A program made the position numbers and the translations under genes. From positions 1,116,001-1,180,000 of the forward strand of contig NZ_CP060789.1 of the NCBI RefSeq assembly GCF_014489575.1: a stretch of DNA of 64,000 bases, given 5' to 3'. Positions 19,787 through 30,691 of the stretch are shown here, one piece after another. Under the pieces are notes generated by a model that saw only the letters and a list, made by a program, of their open reading frames with translations, was not told the DNA's origin and made no database searches. Source of the stretch: Tessaracoccus defluvii. Its GTDB lineage: Bacteria > Actinomycetota > Actinomycetes > Propionibacteriales > Propionibacteriaceae. The first letter of the stretch is position 1, and every line of letters begins with the position of its first letter.

Positions 19787-21034
19787 TCAGGCGTCTGGTG
19801 ATGTATGCCCTTCCGGCGGCGAGGCCGTGCAGGCTCCCGCCGCCCGCCAGGCCGCAGCCGCCTCCGGGTAGCGCTCCAGGCCCTCGAGGGTGACGGCGCG
19901 GGCCGCGTGGTAGGGATGGTAGCGCTGCATCTCCTGAGAGTCACCCAACCGGTCCAGCAGCCTGAGGCCGACCTGGAAACCATCCAGCTGTCCGACGGCG
20001 ATCGCGCGGTTCAGCTCGACCACAGGGCCGGGGACGATGCGTCGAAGCAGGTCGTAGAGGACTACCACCTGGCCCCAGTCCGTGTCGTCGAAGCTGGCCG
20101 CCTCGGCGTGGACAGCGGCGATCGCGGCCTGGACGACATGCGGCCCCAGTCCAGCGGGACTGATCCCGCCCTGACCAGCGGCCTGCTGAGCCAGAGCGAT
20201 GCCCTCCTCCAGCAGCGGCCGGAGCCAGAGCGTGCGGTCCTGATCCTCCAGCGCGATCGGCAGTCCCTCGCCGTCGGTGCGGGCGGGAGCCCTCGCCTCC
20301 GTCAACAGCAGCAGGGCAAGCAATCCATCGACCTCACTTTCCCCGGGCAACAGGTTCGCCGTGATCCTGGCCAGCCGGATGGCCTCGGCTGTGAGTTCCG
20401 AGCGGACGTGCACATCAGCCGCGGTGGCGGCGTATCCCTCGGTGTAGATCAGGTAGATGACGTGCAGTACCGCGGGCAGCCGGTCGGGCAGCTCGGCTGC
20501 CCCGGGCACCCTGATGGGGATCCTGGTCACCGTGATCCGCTTCTTCGCGCGAGTGAGCCGTGCCTGCATCGTCGTCACCGGCACGAGGAAGGCCGCGGCC
20601 ACTTCCTGCGTCGAGAGCCCACCGAGATAGCGGAGCGTGAGAGCGATCTGCTCGTCCTGGCGCAGCGTCGGATGGCAACAGGCAAACAGGAGCTGCAGCC
20701 GATCGTCCGGGATGCCGTCGTCTGCCACTGGGGCAGCAGGGCTGCGGCGTTCCTCTTCCAGGCGCAGTTCCGCCAGTCGGCGGGCCGCCATGGCGTCGCG
20801 GCGGACGATGTCGATCGCGCGCCGCCTGGCGGTCGTCAACAGCCACGCCAACGGGGAGGCTGGGATTCCGGTTCGTGGCCAGGTCTCGAGTGCCGCGGCC
20901 ATGGCGTCCTGCGCCACATCCTCCGCGAGGGCGAGATCGCCGAACCGGCGCACCAGCGCGGCCAACAGCCGGGAGCTGTCTTCACGCTGGACGCGGATCA
21001 GCTCCTCGGCCGTGGCCTCAACCGGGTCGATCAT
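19787..21034 (-). CDS. ECF42-type RNA polymerase sigma factor (DUF6596)
   Basis: A 415-residue ECF sigma factor. Sigma region 2 is at residues about 20-90 (LAEDVAQDAMAAALETWP), region 4 at about 115-175 (LTLRYLGGLSTQEVAAAFLV), and a long C-terminal helical DUF6596/TPR-like extension contains HVIYLIYTEGYAATA and LNRAIAVGQLDG. This architecture, with a YCII/DGPF gene directly upstream, is diagnostic of the ECF42 group. That group has no classical anti-sigma factor, and the C-terminal extension is thought to control activity. Start ATG 21034 lies 2 nt past the YCII stop, so translation is coupled. Confidence 0.92.
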   Translation of the reverse strand: MIDPVEATAEELIRVQREDSSRLLAALVRRFGDLALAEDVAQDAMAAALETWPRTGIPASPLAWLLTTARRRAIDIVRRDAMAARRLAELRLEEERRSPAAPVADDGIPDDRLQLLFACCHPTLRQDEQIALTLRYLGGLSTQEVAAAFLVPVTTMQARLTRAKKRITVTRIPIRVPGAAELPDRLPAVLHVIYLIYTEGYAATAADVHVRSELTAEAIRLARITANLLPGESEVDGLLALLLLTEARAPARTDGEGLPIALEDQDRTLWLRPLLEEGIALAQQAAGQGGISPAGLGPHVVQAAIAAVHAEAASFDDTDWGQVVVLYDLLRRIVPGPVVELNRAIAVGQLDGFQVGLRLLDRLGDSQEMQRYHPYHAARAVTLEGLERYPEAAAAWRAAGACTASPPEGHTSPDA

Positions 21035-21036
21035 GG

Positions 21037-21384
21037 TCAGTAATCGGCGAGCGCCCGGATCTCCACGCGGCTGTCCTTCGCGCCGGGGCAGAGCTTGGCC
21101 CAGCGGATGGCCTCGTCGATGTCGGCGACGTCAAGGATGAACGTGCCGCCCACGTATTCCCGGCTCTCCGCGAACGGCCCCGTGGTCACGACCGGTTCGG
21201 TGGAGCCCTTCGGGATGGCGACGGAGACCCCCAGCTCCGGCTCGTGGAGCGCGAACCCGCCGGCCAGCACGCCGGCCTCCTGCAGCTGCGCGTCGTAGGC
21301 CATGAACTCCTCGACGGTGGGCAGGGACTCGTCCCCGCAGCGCGCCTTCTCGAGGTCTCCCATGAGCAGCAGTACGTACTTCAT
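21037..21384 (-). CDS. YCII/DGPF domain protein, partner of ECF42 sigma factor
   Basis: A 115-residue YCII-related protein beginning MKYVLLLMGDLEKA, with the family core TTGPFAESREYVGGTFILDV and IDEAIRWAKLCPGA. ECF42 sigma factors are nearly always encoded with one or more such DGPF proteins, which are probably regulatory or target genes. ATG 21384 is preferred over ATG 21396 because GGAG lies 6-9 bases in front of it. It forms an operon with the sigma gene. Confidence 0.9.
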   Translation of the reverse strand: MKYVLLLMGDLEKARCGDESLPTVEEFMAYDAQLQEAGVLAGGFALHEPELGVSVAIPKGSTEPVVTTGPFAESREYVGGTFILDVADIDEAIRWAKLCPGAKDSRVEIRALADY

Positions 21385-21396
21385 CTTCGGCTCCAT

Positions 21397-21700
21397 TGTT
21401 CGGTCTGCGTCGGGGCGTGTGCGTCCGACACCATCATGACGAACGGCGGCACCGGAGATCGACAGCCCGACCAGAACGGAGATCAGAAGTCGCGAAGCGG
21501 CGCGGAGAAACCTCGGGCGTAGGCGTCGAGTGTTTCTGCGCTGGACGCTGCCGCGGCGCCCCGGCATGCTCGTGCAGAGGCAACTGGAGACAGTCGCAGG
21601 CAACTACCTCGCCGATCCGTTCAGATCCAACATGCATTCATGAAGCGTGAACAGCCAGCCGGAATTGAACACCAGCTACCGCGGCCGACCTCCGGCAGCC
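21397..21700. other. Gene-free stretch upstream of the YCII-ECF42 operon
   Basis: About 300 bp without a convincing gene. It must hold the promoter of the YCII-sigma operon, but no clear ECF-type -35/-10 pair could be picked by eye. The short open frames here lack ribosome binding sites and family-like sequence. Confidence 0.5.
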
Positions 21701-22258
21701 TCAACCAGCCGCCGCAACCGGCGTTGGACGCACCGGACACGCGACCTGCCCGCGCAGCCGCCAGACCAGCGCCACGCCGGTCAGGATCAGGGCGCCCAGG
21801 GCCAGGAACGGCTGCACCGGCGCGAACCAGGAGATCGCGCCCGAGTAGCCGAGGGCCAGCAGGGCCAGCTTGTTGCAGACCGGGCATCCCACGGCGAACC
21901 AGGCGAGGATGCCGCCGGCCATTCCCAGGCGGCTGCTGCGCCGGGCCTCACCCTCATCGCCGGCGTCGCCACTTCCAGCCGCGCCGTCCTCGCCCTGGCG
22001 AACATAGGTGGCCACCAGCATCCCGGAGAGAGCCGAGGTGACCAGCCACACCGGGTAGTTCCACCACACGGGCGGGATCTCCCGGCCGAACACAGGGTTG
22101 GGGATCAGGACCGTCGCGAAGCCGATCACCAGGGCGACGGCGATGCCGGTGACGATCGCGACGAGCGCCTGCCGCGATGTCCATCCCCGGAGCGCCTGCA
22201 TGGCCAGTCGGAGGGTCTCGCCAATGGCCTGTCGTGGTCGCGTTGGTGAAATGGTCAC
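21701..22258 (-). CDS. Conserved membrane protein with CPVC motif
   Basis: About 185 residues with four or five membrane segments and an acidic/Gly-rich cytoplasmic linker (about residues 95-112). A cysteine pair sits in AVGCPVCNKLALLALGYSG, near the start of a helix, a pattern seen in uncharacterised actinobacterial integral membrane proteins. The cysteines could bind a metal or form a redox pair; this is inference. GTG 22258 (MTISPTRPRQAIGETLRLA) is the chosen start; an ATG at MQALRGW, 18 codons later, is possible. Confidence 0.7.
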   Translation of the reverse strand: MTISPTRPRQAIGETLRLAMQALRGWTSRQALVAIVTGIAVALVIGFATVLIPNPVFGREIPPVWWNYPVWLVTSALSGMLVATYVRQGEDGAAGSGDAGDEGEARRSSRLGMAGGILAWFAVGCPVCNKLALLALGYSGAISWFAPVQPFLALGALILTGVALVWRLRGQVACPVRPTPVAAAG

Positions 22259-22450
22259 GGCGCCATCGTGCCAGCCCACGGCAAACCCGACCTTCAGGAC
22301 GCCCCACCTGGGGGCGACCGCGTTCCCGACCTCGTCACACCCCGATCCCAGAATCGGCCGACGGGACACGCCACGCGCGCTACCATCCAGCATCCCTCCG
22401 AGAGGGGGAGCGCAGCTGATCCCACACGCCAGACGACAAGGGAGTCCACC

Positions 22451-23290
22451 ATGCCGAGCACTTCGCCCATCGCGGGAGCCACCGTCCTGGTCACCGGCGC
22501 GGCGCGGGGGATGGGGGAGCTCTACGCCCGCCGGGCCGCCAGTGAGGGTGCCGCCGCGATCGCCCTCTGGGACGTCGACGTCGAGGCTGCGCGCGAGGTG
22601 GCGGAGCAACTCGGGCGCGAGGGGTGTGCAGTGCGCACCTACGGCGTCGACATTTCCCGGCAGGAGAACATCGCGGCCGCTGTGGCCGGTATGCGCGAGG
22701 ACATCGGGGCGCCGGACGTCCTGATCAACAACGCGGGAATCATCCGGGGCGTCCCGTTCTGGGAGCACGACCCTGTCGGCGACATCGATCTGACCATGCG
22801 CATCAACGCCCTGGCCCCGATGTGGCTGACCAGGGAGGTGCTTCCGGAGATGATGGCCGACCGGTCCCGCCCCAAGCGGATCCTCAACATCGCGTCGGCC
22901 GCCGGCACCGTCGCCAACCCGAACATGAGCGTCTACGCCTCATCCAAGTGGGCCCTGATCGGGTGGAGCGAGTCGCTGCGCCTCGAACTGACGCGCTCGG
23001 GACACGGCCACATCGCCGTGACGACCTTCTGCCCGAGCTACGTCTCGACCGGCATGTTCGCCGGCGCCCGGGGCCCGCTGCTCACGCCGATCATGACCCC
23101 GGACCGGGCTGTGGAGGCGGCCTGGTCGGGGATGAAGGCCGGCCGGCCGATCGTTGCGAAGCCGTGGACGGTGAAGCTCGGCATGGCGGTGCGTGGGGTG
23201 CTGCCCACCCCTGCCTGGGACTGGGTCGCGGACAAGGTCTTCCACGTCTACTCGTCGATGGACCACTTCACCGGCCGGGGGCAGCGCTGA
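22451..23290 (+). CDS. SDR-family oxidoreductase
   Basis: A 279-residue classical short-chain dehydrogenase/reductase. The coenzyme motif is VLVTGAARGMGELYA (TGxxxGxG), NNAGII follows, and the catalytic Ser-Tyr-Lys is in NIASAAGTVANPNMSVYASSKWAL (Ser, YASSK). The acidic residue after beta-2 (WDVDVEA) suggests NAD preference. A C-terminal membrane-proximal segment continues past the core. Start ATG 22451 follows GGGAGTCCACC. Substrate unknown. Confidence 0.88.
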   Translation: MPSTSPIAGATVLVTGAARGMGELYARRAASEGAAAIALWDVDVEAAREVAEQLGREGCAVRTYGVDISRQENIAAAVAGMREDIGAPDVLINNAGIIRGVPFWEHDPVGDIDLTMRINALAPMWLTREVLPEMMADRSRPKRILNIASAAGTVANPNMSVYASSKWALIGWSESLRLELTRSGHGHIAVTTFCPSYVSTGMFAGARGPLLTPIMTPDRAVEAAWSGMKAGRPIVAKPWTVKLGMAVRGVLPTPAWDWVADKVFHVYSSMDHFTGRGQR

Positions 23291-23326
23291 GCTGATCCCT
23301 GTTGCGGTGCCAGTCTCGGCCCACAC

Positions 23327-23400
23327 CGTGCACGAAGCTCCGTGGAGCCGCCGCTGTGGCACCCACGCCACAGCCGCGGCCTGACGGGGATTCGTGCACG
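23327..23400. repeat. Nested palindromic structure downstream of the SDR gene
   Basis: Outer arms CGTGCACGAA (23327-23336) and TTCGTGCACG (23391-23400) enclose a perfect inner hairpin GCTGTGGC/GCCACAGC (23353-23374) and a small GCTCC-GT-GGAGC hairpin. It could be a terminator or another structured element. No U-tract is present. Confidence 0.65.
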
Positions 23401-23576
23401 TCAGCGCCCCGGGTCGCGCGGAGTGGGCGCGGGAGGTTGGGCACACCCCGTGACTGACGCTGATGCCCGAGTGGCGGACGCTTGCGTCAGAAGAGTTCAG
23501 GCGCCGGGACGGATGGCCGAGGACGTGGGCAGCCGGCCGCACACCTCCCTGTCGTTGTGGAACGAAGCCGCAGACA

Positions 23577-23790
23577 TCACGGCTTCAGCATCACCTTGAG
23601 GGCCTCGCGCACGCCTGCCGGTCCACCGACCTCAGCGGCGGTCGTCAGCGTCGCCGCCCCGACTGTTGCCAGGTGTCGCTGCGCCGGGTCACGTCGAAGA
23701 TCCTGGCCAGGTTCGCCGGAGGGATCACGGGCGGCAGCTCCAGGACGTAGCGGATCAGGTGCAGATAGTGCAGCACCGTCAAGTCGGCCG
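23577..23790 (-). pseudogene. C-terminal remnant of an unknown gene
   Basis: A protein-like fragment, VLHYLHLIRYVLELPPVIPP then ANLARIFDVTRR, continues after one apparent missing G (near 23662) into ATLTTAAEVGGPAGVREALK and a stop. No start codon or upstream half exists; the 5' side runs into the repeat block at 23.8 kb. The parent family is not recognised. It is probably left from a deletion or rearrangement that also produced the repeats. Confidence 0.45.
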
Positions 23791-23914
23791 GTGGTCCGAT
23801 TCTGCGAGGGGAGCGTGGGGCAGTAGTCAGTTTTCTCAGCTGGACCAATCAAAATGGGCCACTGGCCGATTTTGCGAAGGGGCGTGGGTCGCGGTGGGGT
23901 AGTGGGCGGTTTTC

Positions 23915-25694
<1,780 letters not shown>

Positions 25695-25704
25695 GCCGGG
25701 CTGA

Positions 25705-26136
25705 CACCGGCCGGTCAACACGGCCCGGTTCACCTACCTCAACCCCGCCGCACGTCAGTTCTGGCGCGACTACGACCAGGTCTCCCACGACTCGGCCGCC
25801 ATGCTGCGTCTCGAGGCCGGCCGCAACCCGCACGACCCGGAACTGATCCGGCTGGTCGGTGAACTGTCGACCCAGAGCGAGCTCTTCCGGCAACGCTGGG
25901 CCTCGCAGGACGTCAAACTGCACCGCAGCGGCGTCAAGCGCCTCCACCACCCGGTCGTCGGCGACCTCGACCTGACCTACGAGTCCATGGAACTGCCCAG
26001 CGAGCCGGGTCTGGTGCTGAACGTCTACACCGCGGCGGAGGGCTCACCGGCAGCCGACGGCCTGCGGCTGCTGGCGGCCTGGGCCGCGACACAGGACGCT
26101 GAGACCGCGGCCGACGCCAGGCCCGTGGAGGCCTGA
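25705..26136 (+). pseudogene. Truncated XRE regulator, MmyB-like ligand-binding domain only
   Basis: The frame opens after TGA 25702-25704 and reads NTARFTYLNPAARQFWRDYD, then MLRLEAGRNPHDPELIRLVG, VKRLHHPVVGDLDLTYESM and LNVYTAAEGSPAADGLRLLA. This is the second half of the MmyB-like domain of actinobacterial XRE regulators. The N-terminal HTH (about 90 residues) and the first part of the sensor domain are missing, and only an internal ATG (25801) could start translation. It is best read as a deletion remnant. Confidence 0.75.
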
Positions 26137-26152
26137 CGCCGGCCGCCCCCGA

Positions 26153-28423
26153 TCAGCAGACGGACGCCTCGAGCGGCCCGACCTCGACCGGCTCACCGTC
26201 AACGCGCACCGTCAGCGGCACGCCGTCGATCAGCGACAGCTCGGTCCCCCCACGGGTGACACGCACGCCGACGACACTCCCGCGGATCCCGACGGTGAAG
26301 GAGTAGCCGTCCCAACCGTCGGGGCAGAAGGGCCGCAGCGACAGACCCTGGTCATCGACACGCATGCCGGCGAACCCCTGCACGATCGCAAGCCACGAGC
26401 CGCTCATCGAGGTGATGTGCAGGCCGTCCTCGGTGTCGTTGTTGTAGTTGTCCAGGTCGAGGCGGGCGGTGCGTCGGTAGAGATCCACCGCCTTGTCCGG
26501 CTGGCCGATCCTCGCCGCGATGACCGAGTGGATCGACGGCGACAGCGACGACTCGTGCACCGTCAGCGGCTCGTAGAAGTCGAAGTTGCGGCGCAGTTCC
26601 TCGGGAGTGAAGTCCTCCTCGAACAGGTACATGCCCTGCAGCACGTCGGCCTGCTTGATGTAGGGGGAGCGCAGGATCCTGTCCCACGACCACTTCTGGT
26701 TCAGCGGACGCTGCTCGGCCGGCAGCTCCGCGACGGGCCGGAGGTCCTTGTCGAGGAACGTGTCGTGCTGGACGTTGATCCCGAGTTCGTCGTCGTGGGG
26801 GAGATACATGCCCGAGGCGATCTCGTCCCACCGTGCCTGCTCGTCGGGCGTGACGGTCAGTTCCTCGGCGCGCCCGGCACCGACGGCGGCCAGCGTTTCG
26901 CTGGTGAACCGCAGGACCCAGGCCGCGATGTAGTTCGTGTACCAGTTGTTGTTGACGTTGTTCTCGTACTCGTTCGGGCCGGTGACGCCGTGCAGCATCC
27001 ACTGGCCGCGGCGCTCCGAGAAGTGCACGCGGTCGGCCCAGAAGCGGCTGATCTCCACCAGCACCTCGAGGCCGGGGCCCTCCAGATAGCGCCGGTCGCC
27101 CGTGTACCGGGCGTGGTTGAAGATCGCGAAGGCGATGGCGCCGTTGCGGTGAATCTCCTCGAAGGTGATCTCCCACTCGTTGTGGCATTCGACGCCCGTG
27201 AACGTGACCATCGGGTACAGGGCTCCTGCGAGCCCCTGCTGCCGCGCGTTGTGCTGCGCCTCGGGGAGCTGACGGTGCCGGTACGTCAGCAGCCCCTCGG
27301 CCACCTCGGGCGCGGCGACCGCCAGATACAGCGGAACGAGGTAGGCCTCGGTGTCCCAGTAGGTGGCGCCGCCGTACTTCTCGCCGGTGAACCCCTTGGG
27401 CCCGATGTTCAGCCGGGTGTCCTCGCCGTAGTAGGTCGACAGGAGGTGGAACAGGTTGAACGCGATGCCCTGCTGGGCTTCGGCGTCGCCGTCGATCCGC
27501 ACCTCGCAGCGGCGCCACCGCTCCTCCCAGCGTGCGCTGTGGGCGGCGAGGTGGTCGTCGAACGACGCGCCGTCGGCCGCCTCCAGGAGCGACGCGACGG
27601 CCTCGGCGTGCGCGGGGAAGTCGATGTCCCGGGTGGTCACCAGCGCCGTGGTCTTGCTGATTTCGGCCGTGGTTCCGGCCGCGAGGGTTCCGGCGAAGCT
27701 CCGCCCGACCTGCCAGGGCTGGTCGATCACCTCAGCCGCTTCGAGGCCCGTCGCAGTGGCCCGCATGCCGGTGGTCACCGTGAAGCGGGGCGTGCCGAAC
27801 GGGTTCTCGACGGTGCGCAGCGACAGCAGGTCCACCGCTCCTGTGGCGCGCGCAGTCTCCTGCCAGAACCGCTCGTTGTAGTTGGAGTCGAGGTTGTGGA
27901 CGTCGCCGTCCAGGCGCGGGGTGGCCGTGACGGCGACGCCGTCGGTGAGCGCGGTCACCCGCACGCGCTGCAGGCAGAGCTCGGGCGTGGCGATCGACAG
28001 GAAGCGCTCGAACGAGACCCTGACCCGGGCTGTGCCGACGGCGTAGTCGAACGTCCGTGTCAGCAGGCCGTTGCGCAGATCGAGCCGCATGCGGAAGTCG
28101 TTGAAGGAGCCAGTGTGCAGGTCGACCTTCTCGCCGTCGACCGCCAGGTCGATCGCGATCACGTTGGTGGCGTTGATCACCTTGCCGAAGTACTCGGGGT
28201 AGCCGTTCTTCCACCAGCCGACGCGGGTGCGGTCGGGGAACCAGACGCCGGCCACGTACGTGCCGGGGTGCGTGTCTCCGCCGTAGCCTTCCTCGAAGTT
28301 GCCCCGCATGCCGAAGTGGCCGTTGGCGGTGGACGTCAGCGACTCGAGGAGCCGGATGGCGGACCCGTCCAACCGGGTGGCGGTGACGGCCCAGGGCTCG
28401 ACCTCGACGATGCGCTCATGCAT
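26153..28423 (-). CDS. GH65 disaccharide phosphorylase, probably maltose phosphorylase
   Basis: Splits an alpha-glucoside with inorganic phosphate, giving beta-glucose 1-phosphate and free sugar. It is a 756-residue cytosolic protein with no signal peptide. The N-terminal beta-sandwich contains NGHFGMRGNFEE; the catalytic (alpha/alpha)6 barrel contains GEKYGGATYWDTEAY, and the acid motif VTGPNEYENNVNNNWYTN places the catalytic Glu near residue 487. That motif fits characterised maltose phosphorylases better than trehalose or kojibiose phosphorylases, but specificity is not proven. Start ATG 28423 has GGAGG upstream. It is divergent from the YesL gene and the sugar ABC operon. No beta-phosphoglucomutase gene is adjacent. 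Confidence 0.88.
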   Translation of the reverse strand: MHERIVEVEPWAVTATRLDGSAIRLLESLTSTANGHFGMRGNFEEGYGGDTHPGTYVAGVWFPDRTRVGWWKNGYPEYFGKVINATNVIAIDLAVDGEKVDLHTGSFNDFRMRLDLRNGLLTRTFDYAVGTARVRVSFERFLSIATPELCLQRVRVTALTDGVAVTATPRLDGDVHNLDSNYNERFWQETARATGAVDLLSLRTVENPFGTPRFTVTTGMRATATGLEAAEVIDQPWQVGRSFAGTLAAGTTAEISKTTALVTTRDIDFPAHAEAVASLLEAADGASFDDHLAAHSARWEERWRRCEVRIDGDAEAQQGIAFNLFHLLSTYYGEDTRLNIGPKGFTGEKYGGATYWDTEAYLVPLYLAVAAPEVAEGLLTYRHRQLPEAQHNARQQGLAGALYPMVTFTGVECHNEWEITFEEIHRNGAIAFAIFNHARYTGDRRYLEGPGLEVLVEISRFWADRVHFSERRGQWMLHGVTGPNEYENNVNNNWYTNYIAAWVLRFTSETLAAVGAGRAEELTVTPDEQARWDEIASGMYLPHDDELGINVQHDTFLDKDLRPVAELPAEQRPLNQKWSWDRILRSPYIKQADVLQGMYLFEEDFTPEELRRNFDFYEPLTVHESSLSPSIHSVIAARIGQPDKAVDLYRRTARLDLDNYNNDTEDGLHITSMSGSWLAIVQGFAGMRVDDQGLSLRPFCPDGWDGYSFTVGIRGSVVGVRVTRGGTELSLIDGVPLTVRVDGEPVEVGPLEASVC

Positions 28424-28463
28424 GGCGCAGCCTCCATTTCGGGAAGGGCGTGCGGATTCGCAC

Positions 28464-28481
28464 ACCGGAAACGTATCCGGT
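28464..28481. promoter_or_regulatory. LacI-type operator candidate between GH65 and yesL
   Basis: ACCGGAAACGTATCCGGT is an 18-bp near-palindrome centred on ACGT, in the 113-bp divergent spacer. Its core GGAAACGTATCC closely matches GGAATCGTTTCC at 29251-29262 in front of the binding-protein gene, so one LacI protein could bind both. Confidence 0.6.
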
Positions 28482-28536
28482 CGGAACCCTACACGCGGGT
28501 TCGGCGGCACGGCCAGGCCGGGTTATGGTTGGGCCC

Positions 28537-29181
28537 GTGATCCAAGGCCTGTTCGACCGCGTCGCCCCGCTGTGGCGCGCGGCCGAGACCCTCGGCGCAA
28601 TCATCGTCGTCAACCTGCTGCTGACGCTCACGGCCCTGCCCGTGCTGACCTTCGGGGCCGGCCTCACCGCCACGTACGACACGTCCCGACGGCTCCAGGG
28701 CGAAGACGACAGGGGAGCGACCCGGATCTTCCTCGCCTCGCTGCGTTCCAACCTCGGCCGGGCGACCGCGCTGTGGGCGCTGGTGGCCCCCGTCGGCGCG
28801 GCGATCGTCGCCAGCTGGATCTTCCTGCCCGTCCCGGAACTGGCCGTGCTCAAGACCCTGTTCACGCTCGTCTTCGTCCTGGTCTTTCCCTACGTGTGGA
28901 CGGTGCAGGCCCGCTTCGAGAACACGGTGCTGCGCACGCTCCGCAACGCCGTGGTGATCGCGCTCGCCCGCCTTCCGTACACGCTGGGCATCGCGGTGAT
29001 CCACCTGGGCATCGGCGCGATCATCGTCGCGACGTGGAATCTGCTGCCTCAGTTCCTCGCGTTCCTGCTGCTCCTCGGCTACCCGCTGGTGGTGTTCGGC
29101 GTGACGCCGATGATGGAGCGGGCCCTCGCGCCCTATGTGTCCGCTGGGCAGGCGGACACGCCCGGCGAGCCGCAGGACTGA
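28537..29181 (+). CDS. YesL/DUF624 membrane protein
   Basis: A 214-residue membrane protein with about five helices, of the DUF624 (YesL) family typically found beside carbohydrate ABC transporters. Features: LFDRVAPLWRAAETLGAIIV at the start, then ALPVLTFGAGLTATYDTSRR and a hydrophobic C-terminal half. GTG 28537 is chosen because upstream in-frame codons overlap the operator region. It probably supports sugar uptake in an unknown way. Confidence 0.85.
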   Translation: MIQGLFDRVAPLWRAAETLGAIIVVNLLLTLTALPVLTFGAGLTATYDTSRRLQGEDDRGATRIFLASLRSNLGRATALWALVAPVGAAIVASWIFLPVPELAVLKTLFTLVFVLVFPYVWTVQARFENTVLRTLRNAVVIALARLPYTLGIAVIHLGIGAIIVATWNLLPQFLAFLLLLGYPLVVFGVTPMMERALAPYVSAGQADTPGEPQD

Positions 29182-29207
29182 CCTCCCCACAAATTCGCCG
29201 GAACCGT

Positions 29208-29266
29208 TTGCGAGATTCCGGAATGTGTGCCATGCTCGGACACATCGAACGGAATCGTTTCCGTTC
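29208..29266 (+). promoter_or_regulatory. Promoter with overlapping LacI operator for the sugar ABC operon
   Basis: A possible -35 TTGCGA (29208-29213) and -10 CATGCT (29231-29236) are 17 bp apart. Just downstream, GAACGGAATCGTTTCCGTTC (29247-29266) is a 20-bp near-perfect palindrome with 8-bp arms, in the position of a repressor operator. A looser TTCC/GGAA pair surrounds the -35. The LacI gene at the end of this operon is the likely binder. Confidence 0.65.
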
Positions 29267-29334
29267 AACTATCGCGGAGCAGCGTCGAGGCGTGCGCGCG
29301 AGTGTCCAGATCCAAAGAAGGAAGGCCAAGGACA

Positions 29335-30681
29335 ATGACCAAGCGCAGGATGGCGACTGTCGTCGCGGCCGGCATCACCCTGACCGCCCTCACGGGCGCG
29401 CTGACCGCGTGTGGCGAGAGCACCGGTGGCGAGGGTAGCCAGTCAGCCGACTCCGGCAAGGTGTACTACCTCAACTTCAAGCCCGAGCAGGCCGAGCAGT
29501 GGGTCGATCTCGCTGCCACCTACACCAAGGAGACGGGCGTCCAGGTCGACGTCCAGACCGCGGCGTCGGGCACCTACGAGACCAAGCTGAAGTCGGAGAT
29601 CGCCAAGAGCGATGCGCCGACCCTCTTCCAGGTCAACGGCCCGGTCGGGCTCGCCGCGTGGGGTGACTACGCTGCGGACCTCGCCGACACGGCGATCTAC
29701 AAGCACCTGAACGACCAGTCGGTCGCGCTCAAGGGCGAAGACGGCTCCGTGCAGGCGATCCCGTACGTCCAGGAGACCTACGGCCTCATCTACAACAAGG
29801 CGATCCTCAACGCGTACATCGCGCTGCCCGACGCCGCCGTGACCTCCATCGACGAGATCAACAACTTCGACACCCTGAAGGCCGTCGTCGAGGGCATCCA
29901 GGCCAACAAGGACGCCCTGGGCGTCCAGGGCGCGTTCACCTCGGCCGGCTTCGACCCGTCGTCCGACTGGCGCTTCAAGACGCACCTGGCGAACCTGCCG
30001 CTCTACTACGAGTTCAAGGCCGACAACGTGACCGGCCAGCCGGCCGAGATCAAGGGCTCGTACCTCGACAACTACAAGGCGATCTTCGACCTGTACATCA
30101 ACAACTCGACCACCGAGCGCACGCTCCTGTCGAGCAAGACCGGTGAGGACGCCAACGCCGACTTCGCGCTCGGCAAGGCCGCCTTCTACCAGAACGGCAC
30201 CTGGGCCTACAACGACATCAAGGGCCAGGCCGTCGCCGACGAGGACCTCGGCATGATGCCGATCTACATCGGCGCCGAGGGCGAGGAGAACCAGGGTCTG
30301 ACCACTGGTTCCGAGAACTACTGGGTGATCAACAACGAGGTCTCCGAGGCTGACCAGAAGGCCACCGCCGACTTCCTCGACTGGGTCATCACGTCCGACG
30401 CGGGCCGCGATTCCCTGGCCAACACCATGGGCTTCGTGACGCCGTTCGACACGTTCGCCGACTACCTGCCGTCGAACCCGTTCATCCAGGCTGATGCCGC
30501 CTATACTGAGGCCGGCAAGACCGCCGTCACCTGGAACTTCACCGTCATGCCCTCCGAGGAGTGGAAGAACGGTGTCGGCCAGTCCCTGCTCGAGTACGCG
30601 CAGGAGACCGGTGAGTGGGACGCAGTCGTGACCGCGTTCGTCGACGGCTGGGCTTCCGAGTACCAGCTCACCAACGGCTAA
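29335..30681 (+). CDS. Sugar ABC transporter substrate-binding lipoprotein
   Basis: A 448-residue extracellular solute-binding protein (family 1, CUT1 type). The signal peptide ends in lipobox LTAC with Cys26. The mature protein shows YLNFKPEQAEQWVDLAATYT, GTYETKLKSEIAKSDAPTLF and GLTTGSENYWVINN. ATG 29335 follows a purine-rich AAGGAAGGCCAAGGA. Codon use is visibly that of a highly expressed gene. It is followed by two hairpins and then the permease genes. With the GH65 phosphorylase next to it, maltose or a related disaccharide is the likely ligand. Confidence 0.92.
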   Translation: MTKRRMATVVAAGITLTALTGALTACGESTGGEGSQSADSGKVYYLNFKPEQAEQWVDLAATYTKETGVQVDVQTAASGTYETKLKSEIAKSDAPTLFQVNGPVGLAAWGDYAADLADTAIYKHLNDQSVALKGEDGSVQAIPYVQETYGLIYNKAILNAYIALPDAAVTSIDEINNFDTLKAVVEGIQANKDALGVQGAFTSAGFDPSSDWRFKTHLANLPLYYEFKADNVTGQPAEIKGSYLDNYKAIFDLYINNSTTERTLLSSKTGEDANADFALGKAAFYQNGTWAYNDIKGQAVADEDLGMMPIYIGAEGEENQGLTTGSENYWVINNEVSEADQKATADFLDWVITSDAGRDSLANTMGFVTPFDTFADYLPSNPFIQADAAYTEAGKTAVTWNFTVMPSEEWKNGVGQSLLEYAQETGEWDAVVTAFVDGWASEYQLTNG

Positions 30682-30691
30682 GGAATCGACC

